From Pseudobacter ginsenosidimutans (lineage in GTDB: Bacteria; Bacteroidota; Bacteroidia; Chitinophagales; Chitinophagaceae), in the NCBI RefSeq assembly GCF_007970185.1, contig NZ_CP042431.1:62001-126000 (forward strand): DNA of 64,000 nucleotides, in the 5' to 3' direction. Positions 38,123 to 46,456 of this stretch are shown in pieces. The first letter of the stretch is position 1; every line of letters begins with the position of its first letter. The translations under genes and the position numbers were made by a program. The notes under the pieces were generated by a model. That model did no database searches, was not told where the DNA came from, and saw nothing but the letters and a program-made list of their open reading frames with translations.

Positions 38123-39433
38123 TTGCATCATCTTAGCTATACAATGACGCATGAGTTAACAGTCTTTTTTACGACCTTCATGTTAGCATTCTCAGAAAAA
38201 GAAAGTACCATGCTTTTTCCAAGAATTCAACCAGTCCACAATTATCGGAATAAGGCAAATAAAAGAGGCCTGTACAAAATTCACATCCGAATTTGTATAG
38301 GCAATGTTTGTCACTATTTTGAAGTCAAAGTCCCTAAGAAAGTAACCAGGGAAGAATGGAATGGCAAGGAAAATGTATGGGTAAGAACAATCCATCCATA
38401 TCATTTCGAGATCAACAATGCCATTACAGAAAAACTTGCTTTACTCAGAGAGCTGACCAAACGCTATTATATGGCCCAGCGCCAGCTCACTTTTACTATC
38501 ATCAGCAAAGAACTTCAGAAAAACGAAAATCCTGCAGACTTTAAACTGTATTTTGCTCAGGCGTTGTGCGATCCACCAGAAGCATTACAGCCAGCTACAC
38601 TGGGCCGTTACCGGGCAGCTCTTGCGGCACTAAATAATTTTAAACCTGAGATACTCTTTCTTGATTTAAATGAGAAGCTCTTTTTAGAGCTGACAAAATA
38701 TCTGAAAAAACAGATGTCACTTAAAGGCTCTACGATTGCAGGCTACTTCAATGTATATAAGAAAGTTGTGCATTGGGCACAATTAGATGGATATCTTACT
38801 CCGCTACAGGAAGACGCGATTTTTTCCCATTTACACCTTCCCAGAGGGAAGCCTCCCAAAGATCACCTGGACGTTCTTGAGATTAAAGCATGGAAGGAAT
38901 TAGCCTTCGACGATAAAAACAATGCACGTTTGGCTAGGGTGAGAGACATGTTTTTATTGCAAATTTATACCGGCTTCTACTACAGTGACCTCAAATCACT
39001 CCTTAAGACAGAGCTACATAAAGACCCCGAATACGGCTACTTCATAAATCGGTGGCGCTCCAAAAATGACCATCTTGCTATTGTACCGCTGTGGAAATTT
39101 CCCTATTCGATGGAAGTAATAAAAAAATACTACAGCATCCACCCAAGCGATAATTTCCTTTTAGAACGTGAAACCTTTTTAGCAGAACCAGCCTACAACC
39201 GGTGTCTTAAAGAAATCGCCAGAATATTAGGATGGCACCGGAATGTCAGGAATAAACTAGCCCGCCAGACTAACAGCCAGCTTTATATTCGTTATGGCGC
39301 AAAGTTGCCTGTTGTGTCTCGTATTATGGGCCATGAAAGACAAGAAACAACCAGTGCTTACTTTGAAGTTAACCTGGCTGATGTTATCGAAGGTATCAAA
39401 GAGGTTAGTTTTGACCATTTGGGTATCGGATAA
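38123..39433 (+). CDS. Divergent tyrosine recombinase (island integrase)
   Basis: Integrase of the Bacteroidota tyrosine recombinase type, up to 436 residues; MLFPRIQPVHNYRNK (38213) is an alternative start matching the usual arm-binding domain. Arm-type domain (GLYKIHIRICIGNVCHYFEVKVP), SAM-like core-binding domain, then the catalytic domain. Catalytic positions are partly changed. Arg I is Tyr286 (YTGFYYSDL; loss is known in CTnDOT-like integrases). The first His of HxxR is Lys378 (KLARQT, Arg381 retained). His404 (MGHER) and nucleophile Tyr413 (SAYFEV) are kept. It lies 256 bp from tRNA-Gln, as expected for an integrase at its att site. Confidence 0.85.
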   Translation: MHHLSYTMTHELTVFFTTFMLAFSEKESTMLFPRIQPVHNYRNKANKRGLYKIHIRICIGNVCHYFEVKVPKKVTREEWNGKENVWVRTIHPYHFEINNAITEKLALLRELTKRYYMAQRQLTFTIISKELQKNENPADFKLYFAQALCDPPEALQPATLGRYRAALAALNNFKPEILFLDLNEKLFLELTKYLKKQMSLKGSTIAGYFNVYKKVVHWAQLDGYLTPLQEDAIFSHLHLPRGKPPKDHLDVLEIKAWKELAFDDKNNARLARVRDMFLLQIYTGFYYSDLKSLLKTELHKDPEYGYFINRWRSKNDHLAIVPLWKFPYSMEVIKKYYSIHPSDNFLLERETFLAEPAYNRCLKEIARILGWHRNVRNKLARQTNSQLYIRYGAKLPVVSRIMGHERQETTSAYFEVNLADVIEGIKEVSFDHLGIG

Positions 39434-39448
39434 TCTAATACCCTCCAC

Positions 39449-39892
39449 TCATCGCTTGTACAAAACGAATCCAATAATGCTACCTAACAAAGTCAGCAGG
39501 ACGGAGCTCGTCTTTTTAAAGAATAACATAAGCAGCAGACAAACCTTCAGTATCAACAACTCCTTCCAGGAACTCAATGCGGGATTTAAGTAAGTAAAAC
39601 CCGACAACGGCGATTATTGAGATCGATGCCGTACTAAAGCCATCAAGAAAAATTCTGACACGCTTACTATTCCTGGCAGCTGAAACCATTCTGTGCAGGA
39701 ATAAGGATACAAAAAAGAGGGTAAGAAAATACCAATAGTAGCCAATACGCCACCAGACACACCATTTATTAAGTAGCTCAAAAACGTAGCGCTCGACAAA
39801 ATAGGGTCTGGTATAATCTGACCGACAGCAATTGCATCAAGTAACTGTTGATGAATTAACCAGCCATTTCTTCTCACCAAAGATTCTTTCAT
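39449..39892 (-). pseudogene. Chromate transporter (ChrA-like) remnant
   Basis: The first frame (39892-39614) encodes NGWLIHQQLLDAIAVGQ and GVLATIGIFLPSFL, which are typical of the CHR-domain chromate transporter. Downstream, the homologous sequence continues in other frames (RNSKRVRIFLDGF ... IAVVGFYLLKS, then LLTLLGSIIGFVLYKR ending at 39449), so at least two frameshifts are present. The N-terminal half expected of full-length ChrA is missing and a stop precedes the ATG. This is a decayed fragment, an older cargo or scar of the integration hot spot. Confidence 0.75.
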
Positions 39893-40038
39893 TTAAAACC
39901 ACTTCGTTACATGAGGAATAGTTTAATGGTAATTATAGATAATTTTGAAAAATATAGTAAATTGGTAATCTGATTATTGTGTAAAGTTGTTGGGGCGATT
40001 TTTTTGAATTTACATTATATCTAGCCTTAATCTGTAGA

Positions 40039-41733
40039 ATGTTCAATCCTCAAGTCCACTACCGCACTTCTTTTGAAGTTAAAAAATCGAGTTTATCTAC
40101 TGACCCTTCGGTTTTCCAAACGGTTGTCAACCTAGTTGGCAATTGGTTGTATAGACATGGTCAAAAATCCGAAGCAAATAGGAATATTTTGAAGCCCTGG
40201 CTTTTCCGGGGAGGGACTTGGCGCAATGAACATGGAGCTCAAGCGGAAGTAAGAGTTGAAGAATATGACGAAGAATCGAGAACAGCATTGTATTGGGTTT
40301 TTCGATATGAGCATCCAGATAGAGATAATCCTGGTAGAGTATGGAGAACGGATGTCGCGCTCACATCAAGCTCTCTCGAAGCTGCTGTGTTTTCAGTTAC
40401 AGTAACTTGGTATATAAGAAATGATTTTTTTGGGAAGGAACCAGTTATCCCACAAGTAAGTGTACCTAGAATCGTTCGAAATGTTTTGGAAAGTGATTTT
40501 CTTTATTCTTTCGCTGGAATGAAACGCCTGCAGGCAACAGCGCAACAATTATTCACGGGTGACGGGAAAAGCTTATATGAATATATCATTAATATAGATA
40601 GAAAATTGCCGGTTTTGGTGATGAACATTAATTCTCTTGGTCATTTACTTAATCCTGATGGCTTACAAAAGATTCTGGTTGGAAGCGGAATAGTCTACTG
40701 GTATGACGATGTAGATGTCTATAACGAGATGAATTATATGTGGGGCGGGAACCGTGAATATCAATGTGCAGCTGATACTATTCGGGTGTACATGCCTAGT
40801 TTGGATCGGAATCGTCCCAGTGATTATAAGAGACACCGCTACTTTGCTCTCTATGATTATGAAGAACGATCGGGTGAACTTTTAAGAATAATAAGTCAGA
40901 ATCTCTTCCGAATGAGTGCCATTAACATGGATATCTTTTCGGTGACTAACATAGAATCTCTAAATAGCTACATACAACGTAAGAAGTTGAAAGCATTAAA
41001 AGATGCAGCCAACTTGCATGAGGGATCAATAGAAGACAGGGAATATATTCATGCGCTAGAACAAGATAATGAAATAGCTCATGAGAATCTAAGAGACACT
41101 CTAGATAAGTTAAAAGAGGCAGATGACCAAATACTCGATTTGGCGGTAAAAGTAGAATTATTGGAAGGCCGCGAGGCTGAAATCGAAAATCAGTATAAGG
41201 AATTTGCTTTACAGCAAGCACACTTCTCCGAATTATCAGGAGAACTGGAAGGCATCAGGGAATTATGGAAGAGCTTCCCAACTAATCTTGAGGAGCTACT
41301 TGTTTTGTTTAAAGCTATTTCGCCGGATAAGATCGTTATTTTAGATGATGCGTTAAGATCTGCCAGAGAGTCTAAATTCCAACACCTAGGACTTGCTTGG
41401 GAAGTTTTAACTTCTACTTCATCCATATTACATGACTTATATTTTAAGGTTCAAAGCGGAAATTTTGAAATGCTATTTGCTAATCAAACTGGATTGGAAT
41501 TGACATTGAAGGAGTCAAGTGCCACCAAAGATTCTACCCGCTTAATGGCACTTAGAAAAAGGAATTACAATGGTGAGTTAGTGGACATTTGCCCTCATAT
41601 AAAAGCCGAAAAAGGAGGTCGAGATCTTCGTCTCCACTACTTTGCCGACAATGTAAGAAAATTAATTGTAATAGGACATTTTGGTGACCATCTTGAGACT
41701 GTCGGTACAACTCGAAGAAAGGAAAGTACATAG
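40039..41733 (+). CDS. Uncharacterised island protein with central coiled coil
   Basis: 564 residues, no family recognised. The N-terminal 300 residues are a mixed alpha/beta region rich in aromatics (WLFRGGTWRNEHGAQAEV, YWVFRYEHPDR, RYFALYDYEERSGELLR). Residues about 309-410 are strongly charged heptad-like helix (EQDNEIAHENLRDTLDKLKE ... EGREAEIENQYKEF), probably coiled coil. The end (KAEKGGRDLRLHYFADNVRKL then IVIGHFGDHLET) loosely recalls RelE/HigB-type toxin strands, but this is weak. It stands alone on the plus strand, convergent with the M78 peptidase operon, in a defence island. No signal peptide or membrane segment. Confidence 0.75.
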   Translation: MFNPQVHYRTSFEVKKSSLSTDPSVFQTVVNLVGNWLYRHGQKSEANRNILKPWLFRGGTWRNEHGAQAEVRVEEYDEESRTALYWVFRYEHPDRDNPGRVWRTDVALTSSSLEAAVFSVTVTWYIRNDFFGKEPVIPQVSVPRIVRNVLESDFLYSFAGMKRLQATAQQLFTGDGKSLYEYIINIDRKLPVLVMNINSLGHLLNPDGLQKILVGSGIVYWYDDVDVYNEMNYMWGGNREYQCAADTIRVYMPSLDRNRPSDYKRHRYFALYDYEERSGELLRIISQNLFRMSAINMDIFSVTNIESLNSYIQRKKLKALKDAANLHEGSIEDREYIHALEQDNEIAHENLRDTLDKLKEADDQILDLAVKVELLEGREAEIENQYKEFALQQAHFSELSGELEGIRELWKSFPTNLEELLVLFKAISPDKIVILDDALRSARESKFQHLGLAWEVLTSTSSILHDLYFKVQSGNFEMLFANQTGLELTLKESSATKDSTRLMALRKRNYNGELVDICPHIKAEKGGRDLRLHYFADNVRKLIVIGHFGDHLETVGTTRRKEST

Positions 41734-41846
41734 CTTTGGGAGGAGCCTTCTTCATAGACAATTTGAGTCCCAACAGAGAAATCCTTATTTGAACTTCCTT
41801 AAGTGACAACACGTTTTTTAAGAAGATTCTACCTCAATCTACAAAA

Positions 41847-42626
41847 TTAACTCCATAGACAAGAGACAAGTCCATTGCCTGATACTTTATAAGATTGCTC
41901 GTATAACTCCGCATTGGGTTCATACCGTAGCCTCCAAGAATCAGGAAACCAATCCATGGCTTTTACCTTCTCAGGTGCCTGCTCAATACGACCATATTTA
42001 AAATAGTCGCCCGCAACCGTGAAAGCAGGTACAGGGGAACCATACTCAAGAAACTTATAAGGGAAGTCATCAGATTCCTGCTTCCATTTGATTATTCCAT
42101 CCTCCATAAAAACAACCATTACCGGATAGTTACCTTGATTCACAAAACGAAGAAAGCAGGCCAGTATAGATACTCCGAAGAAAGTGCTCATTTCCTGCAT
42201 GAAGCCAAGATTTAATCGTTTTCCAATAGTTTTAGTTTTGAATAGCGAAGCAGGCATCAACAATTCAGCAGCAAAACGGTTAGCTTCTTTTTCTTGTGGA
42301 CCAGTAGCATACCATTCTGTCAATGTTTTATGGGTGTCAGAGTAAAGGTGGGATAGATGTTTGTGGCATTGGAAATGTCCAATTTCATGGGCAATAACAA
42401 AATTTTTTCTTCCAGGGTGAGTGATGTTATCACGAATAGATATTATGCCTGAATTGCCTTTCATTAGTATGCGCCCGTCCGCACCCTTCATTGGGACCTC
42501 CTTCACTATCAGCCCAAGTGAGTTAGCTATCTCCTCCACAGAAAAGTCAGACGGACGCGCCCATCCTATATTTGCATGAAGGCTTATTGCAGCGTGCTCA
42601 GGGCTGATCATCGAGTGTATCATCAA
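41847..42626 (-). CDS. ImmA/IrrE (M78) family metallopeptidase
   Basis: 259 residues. The zinc motif HEIGH is at residues 80-84 (FVIAHEIGHFQCHKH), with the third ligand in EKEANRFAAELLMP, typical of M78. Members cleave repressors or anti-sigma-type regulators (ImmA of ICEBs1, IrrE of Deinococcus, CapP of some CBASS loci). Its start overlaps the preceding gene by 29 bp; MISPEHAAIS (42611) is an alternative. Third gene of a trio with a sigma-like factor, divergent from the CBASS operon, so a signalling protease acting on the sigma-like protein is a reasonable inference. Confidence 0.88.
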   Translation of the reverse strand: MMIHSMISPEHAAISLHANIGWARPSDFSVEEIANSLGLIVKEVPMKGADGRILMKGNSGIISIRDNITHPGRKNFVIAHEIGHFQCHKHLSHLYSDTHKTLTEWYATGPQEKEANRFAAELLMPASLFKTKTIGKRLNLGFMQEMSTFFGVSILACFLRFVNQGNYPVMVVFMEDGIIKWKQESDDFPYKFLEYGSPVPAFTVAGDYFKYGRIEQAPEKVKAMDWFPDSWRLRYEPNAELYEQSYKVSGNGLVSCLWS

Positions 42627-43011
42627 GCCGGTCTTTTAATATTTCAATAAGCTGAAGTATTTCCTGATCTTCTAAGATTGCGGCTTCATCTTCCACGGTT
42701 AATTCAGTAAACTTATTGAACAGCGGCCGAAGCTGCAGTTGTTCTTCTGGCGATAAGAGTTTCTTTATCTCATCGATGCCTCTTTCCTTTAAGATCCTTA
42801 TTTGTTCAATTGCCTTCTCAAACCTTAATCTATATGCCTTCGCTCGCAGCCTTGCACTGAGCTGTTTAATCTTCAATAAATGTCGATCGATCTGATCGTC
42901 TGGAGATGCACGTAGATCTTCCAGAACATCAGCATCTTCCTGATGTAAATTTATCTCCATCATCAACCCGTACAGATTGAGCAGTAGCTGCTTAGTGTTT
43001 ACGGTATCCAT
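42598..43011 (-). CDS. Small helical protein of unknown function
   Basis: 137 residues, nearly all predicted helix and highly charged (DDQIDRHLLKIKQLSARLRAKAYRLRFEKAIEQI ... split over the repeat of Lys/Arg/Glu). It contains LSPEEQLQLRPLFNKFTELT and a very acidic end (DRLDDTLDDQP). No known domain recognised. It is sandwiched between the sigma-like gene (20 bp gap) and the M78 peptidase (overlap), so it is probably an adaptor or antagonist in the same regulatory unit. Confidence 0.75.
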   Translation of the reverse strand: MDTVNTKQLLLNLYGLMMEINLHQEDADVLEDLRASPDDQIDRHLLKIKQLSARLRAKAYRLRFEKAIEQIRILKERGIDEIKKLLSPEEQLQLRPLFNKFTELTVEDEAAILEDQEILQLIEILKDRLDDTLDDQP

Positions 43012-43031
43012 AATCCTCTAAAATATTTGAT

Positions 43032-43601
43032 CTACGATCCTTCTTTTAATTTTCTCCTTGAGTTTATCCAGTTGCCGAGGGTTATATCTAATAATTCGGC
43101 TATTTCTGCTCTTTTCTTTCCTTCCTTTAAGGCTTCCACAATAAACAGAAGCTGGTCATCACCATCGATAGCCTTTTCGATCGCCTGTAATTGTGCGTCC
43201 ATCATTATTTCTTCACGGGGAGTAAGGGGAGCGTCCGCAATATCATAGAAGCCTGTCTCCATATCCATGTATACCACTTGGCTTTCGTGAGCCTTTCTGG
43301 TCTCAGCCTTTTCAACTTGTTTACTGATCTGGCTATCGATTATCCTGATCATTTGTTCAGCAAGACCATATTCGTCCTTCCATTCCCAGTCTCCCGCTAA
43401 CAGCTTCTCATAAGCCACGCCAAGGTAATGCTCTACAGGGTCTCCACCTAATACAGATGCTGAATGTGCACCGGATATGGTTTTAGCCTTCAGCTTCCAT
43501 TCAATATGATTTTTGCATTTCTTGAGCGCCACCTTCCATTCCTGATCATTGACCTGGACAAGCTTCTTATCGTTTTGGCTGTAATATTTACCAAGTTCCA
43601 T
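43032..43601 (-). CDS. Sigma-70-like regulator
   Basis: 189 residues. The middle segment (EHYLGVAYEKLLAGDWEWKD ... ISKQVEKAETRK) resembles sigma region 2 as used in small sigma-like proteins. The C-terminus (EALKEGKKRAEIAELLDIT ... INSRRKLKE) is a region 4 helix-turn-helix. First gene of the trio ending in the M78 peptidase. An inverted repeat overlaps its upstream region, starting 8 bp before the start codon, suggesting autoregulation. Whether it is a true sigma factor or only a sigma-fold DNA-binding protein is open. Confidence 0.75.
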   Translation of the reverse strand: MELGKYYSQNDKKLVQVNDQEWKVALKKCKNHIEWKLKAKTISGAHSASVLGGDPVEHYLGVAYEKLLAGDWEWKDEYGLAEQMIRIIDSQISKQVEKAETRKAHESQVVYMDMETGFYDIADAPLTPREEIMMDAQLQAIEKAIDGDDQLLFIVEALKEGKKRAEIAELLDITLGNWINSRRKLKEGS

Positions 43602-43608
43602 AATAATA

Positions 43609-43663
43609 ATAACCGGATATATTTTTTTTACACCATGGTGAATTTTTGCTGGTTCCCGGTTAT
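43609..43663. promoter_or_regulatory. Nested dyad in the sigma-like / CBASS divergent control region
   Basis: Outer arms ATAACCGG (43609-43616) and CCGGTTAT (43656-43663) flank a perfect 10-bp palindrome CACCATGGTG (43631-43640). The two dyads share nearly the same centre (43636 and 43635.5). The left arm begins 8 bp upstream of the sigma-like start; the CBASS start is 122 bp to the right. The whole looks like an operator for a dimeric regulator. Confidence 0.5.
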
Positions 43664-43785
43664 ATAATAGTTAGAGTATTGGCCCAAAGGCGGCCGTAGC
43701 AATTTAATAATTTTTAATCAGTTGATTACAAATAATATAAGGTAACTAATACGCTCATACTGAGGAGATATTAAAATATAATGGA

Positions 43786-44808
43786 ATGAATGAAAGTGCA
43801 ACCAAGAAATTTAGGATTTTATCTATTGATGGCGGGGGAATAAGGGGGCTAATACCTGCTAAGGTCTTAGCAGATCTGGAACAGGAAATACAACGCGAGG
43901 TTCCAGGTGCTAAGCTCTATGAGTATTTTGATTTGATCTGTGGGACCTCAACGGGAGCCATCCTGGCTGTGGCCATAGCGTTGGGGGTTCCTGCAGCCAA
44001 ACTGGTCGACTTCTACCATGAGCACGCCCGGGCAATTTTTCCCAAATGGTATCTGAAGATTCTTCCACGCAAAAGTCGTGTCTTATTTACATCTATATAT
44101 AGTAATAAGGAACTCCATCAACTACTGGCCAAAACCTATGCAAGCGCCAATAATGGCTCAATACCATTACTAAACGATTGTAAGACAAAAGTTTGCATTC
44201 CTACATTTAACGGAAATGATGGTAAAATCAATGTGCTGAAAACTAAACATCACGTTGATTATTCGCGTGACTACAAAATACCAGCTCATGAAGCAGTGTT
44301 ATCCAGCGCTTCAGCACCTATTTATTTCCCCCCCCACTCCTTTAATTTTTCCAATCAATATGGCAGTGGATCAAACGTCAATATGATTGACGGGGGCATA
44401 TTCGCTAACGATCCTGCCCTGATCGGCCTGCTTGAAGCCGCGGATAAATTGAACCAAGAAATCGAGCAGATAACAATACTGTCTTTGGGAACAGGATGCG
44501 GCAGACATATAATTAAGAAACGCTGGCGTCCGAAGGATTTATTTTACTGGTTGCTACCTAAACCTCGTTTGCTGGACATGATATTAGACAGTCAGGCTCA
44601 GATAACCGAACAATATATTGCTTTCATACGAAGAATATTCGCTTCAACAGGGAAAGAGTTCGAATACCTGCGCGTACAACACGATATGGGCGGCGATACC
44701 ATCGACCTGAATGCTTCCAGCAAAAAGGATCTCGCGCGACTTGAAGCAATCGGCGGTGAGCTGTCCAAAAACAACTTACAAAAAATCATAAAGTTTATAA
44801 AACAATAA
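43786..44808 (+). CDS. capV: CBASS effector: patatin-like phospholipase (CapV-like)
   Basis: 340 residues, soluble patatin phospholipase. Oxyanion loop DGGGIRG (residues 15-21), nucleophile elbow GTSTG with Ser55, and catalytic Asp202 in DGG. In Vibrio cholerae CapV is switched on by 3',3'-cGAMP and degrades membrane phospholipids, killing the infected cell. The next gene is a DncV-like cyclase (8-bp gap), the same order as capV-dncV. First gene of the CBASS operon. An ATG 5 bp upstream (43781) is out of frame and stops after two codons, so 43786 is used. Confidence 0.92.
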   Translation: MNESATKKFRILSIDGGGIRGLIPAKVLADLEQEIQREVPGAKLYEYFDLICGTSTGAILAVAIALGVPAAKLVDFYHEHARAIFPKWYLKILPRKSRVLFTSIYSNKELHQLLAKTYASANNGSIPLLNDCKTKVCIPTFNGNDGKINVLKTKHHVDYSRDYKIPAHEAVLSSASAPIYFPPHSFNFSNQYGSGSNVNMIDGGIFANDPALIGLLEAADKLNQEIEQITILSLGTGCGRHIIKKRWRPKDLFYWLLPKPRLLDMILDSQAQITEQYIAFIRRIFASTGKEFEYLRVQHDMGGDTIDLNASSKKDLARLEAIGGELSKNNLQKIIKFIKQ

Positions 44809-44816
44809 GTATACAT

Positions 44817-45767
44817 ATGGCAAATTGTGATCACTTGTTTAGCAAGTACAATGATGAAATCCGAATCGGAAGTAAAAAGAATGGTCGGATGATGGATTCT
44901 AAAAATGCGCTACGTAAACGTATCCGCAAATGGTTTAAAGACAACCATCCAGAGTATGAACCTAAGTTCTTCATTCAGGGCTCTTATAAGATGAAGACAG
45001 GCATTCGTACCAAAGACGATATATGTGATCTGGATGATGGTATCTACTTTTTCCGCAAACCAGATGTGACAGGAACTACACTCCAGGGATGGATATGGGA
45101 CGCTGTTAATGGTTACACTGACACTGATCCAGAACATAGAAAAAAATGTATACGCTCCATCTTCGCTGGTGACTATGAAATTGACCATCCAGTGTATTAT
45201 AAGATTGATGGGGTACCATATAGGATTGCTGTTAAAGATGCTGAATTTGAAAACAGTGATCCAAAAGAAATGGTGGATTGGTTCAATAAGAAAAAGGACA
45301 AGGAGGGAAGACTGATTGCTCAGGTTATGAATTTCAAAGGATGGTGCGACCATAAACGCAATAAGATGCCCAGCGGATTGGCAATGACCATCCTTGCATC
45401 CAATGCAAAAAGTAAGATCGTGCTTAATGAACGCGCTGATATTACTCTGCGTGACATTCTTAAGGAAATTAAGAAGGCTTTAGAGAACAAATTTGAATGC
45501 ATCGTTCCCGCAGTGCCTGGCGATGACCTTTTCGCAAGTTATGACCAAACACGTAAGAAAAATTTTATGGACGCTCTGAGCGACTTTATATTAGATGCGG
45601 ATAAAGCGCTGCAGGAAGATAACGAGCTTGCAGCCAGCAAGCTTTGGCGTAAACATTTAGGAGATCGATTCCCGCTGGGAGAGGATAAGCAACAAAATCA
45701 GTCGCAGTCTCGTGTAAACTCCGCAATTATTACTGGGGCTGCAACTTCAAATCCTTGGGGAAAATGA
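44817..45767 (+). CDS. CD-NTase, DncV-like cyclic dinucleotide synthase
   Basis: 316 residues. The nucleotidyltransferase motif GSYKMKTGI (Gly55-Ser56) is followed by catalytic DLD (Asp71, Asp73) in CDLDDGIYF and the third acid Asp123 in YEIDHPVY. The segments DLDDG, IDxPxY and DPKEMVDWFN match V. cholerae DncV in order, so cGAMP or a similar dinucleotide is the expected product (not provable here). The C-terminus is a Gln/Ser-rich flexible tail ending NPWGK. The stop overlaps the E2-like start (ATGA). CapV-like effector upstream, E2-like modifier downstream: a type II CBASS core. Confidence 0.92.
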   Translation: MANCDHLFSKYNDEIRIGSKKNGRMMDSKNALRKRIRKWFKDNHPEYEPKFFIQGSYKMKTGIRTKDDICDLDDGIYFFRKPDVTGTTLQGWIWDAVNGYTDTDPEHRKKCIRSIFAGDYEIDHPVYYKIDGVPYRIAVKDAEFENSDPKEMVDWFNKKKDKEGRLIAQVMNFKGWCDHKRNKMPSGLAMTILASNAKSKIVLNERADITLRDILKEIKKALENKFECIVPAVPGDDLFASYDQTRKKNFMDALSDFILDADKALQEDNELAASKLWRKHLGDRFPLGEDKQQNQSQSRVNSAIITGAATSNPWGK

Positions 45768-46456
45768 GTGCTGATCTATCCTTATTTAATCGAGAGGCTG
45801 CACTTTTAGTACAGGAATACCCTGAGTTGGAGCACGTGATGATACAGGGGGAAATCCCTTTTGTACATGGTCAATTACTCCTAAAGGATGAAGAGGGAGA
45901 CCTTATTACCGAGTACAGTATTCGTATGGAGCCAGGGCCAGATTATCCCAATTGGTTCCCATGGGTTTTTGAAACAGGTGGAAGAATACCCATTAATATC
46001 GACTGGCATATTTTCGAAAATAAAGGAAACTGCTGTATTGCATCTGCGCCGGAAGAAGCTTTAATATGCCGCAAAGGGATTACTTTAACATCGTTTGTTC
46101 GATTCCAAGTAATCCCCTATTTTTTCAACCAACTCCACAGGGAACGAATGGGTTTCTTCCTGAATGAACGTTCCCATGGAAACCTTGGGCATCTTGAATT
46201 TTTTATGGAGGAGTTTGAAACAAAAGACGTATCTATCGTCATAAAGCTGTTAAATGAAGCACGATCACGAAAGGAACCCAAGAGCAATAGTCGATGTATA
46301 TGTGGTAGTAAGCGCAAATATCAGAAGTGCCACCGTTCAGCGGTCAGGAAGATCGCGGCGCTGACCAATATGGAGTTGGATCATTATCTGAAAATAGCCA
46401 ATGATTTTATAAGTGACCGGAAGGTTCCCAAAGAAGATTCAATAACTAATTTTTAA
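45764..46456 (+). CDS. CBASS E2-like protein with C-terminal SEC-C zinc motif
   Basis: 230 residues from the ATG at 45764, chosen because it overlaps the CD-NTase stop as ATGA. The E2-like (UBC-fold) pattern of bacterial conjugation systems is visible: YPNWFPWVFETGGRIP, then HIFENKGNCCIASAP with candidate catalytic Cys90/Cys91, then the IPYFFNQLHRERMGFFLNE helix and HGNLGHLEFF. A linker leads to CICGSKRKYQKCHR (Cys178, Cys180, Cys189, His190), a SEC-C metal-binding motif. No E1 (Cap2 N-part) or JAB protease (Cap3) gene is present, so this resembles short, E2-only type II CBASS. Presumably it primes the CD-NTase through its C-terminus. Confidence 0.8.
   Translation: MSADLSLFNREAALLVQEYPELEHVMIQGEIPFVHGQLLLKDEEGDLITEYSIRMEPGPDYPNWFPWVFETGGRIPINIDWHIFENKGNCCIASAPEEALICRKGITLTSFVRFQVIPYFFNQLHRERMGFFLNERSHGNLGHLEFFMEEFETKDVSIVIKLLNEARSRKEPKSNSRCICGSKRKYQKCHRSAVRKIAALTNMELDHYLKIANDFISDRKVPKEDSITNF

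Noticed and set aside
40039-41733. Assignment of the 564-residue protein to a RelE/HigB toxin family
   Set aside because: Only the last strands are loosely similar and the protein is several times longer than such toxins; left as unknown.
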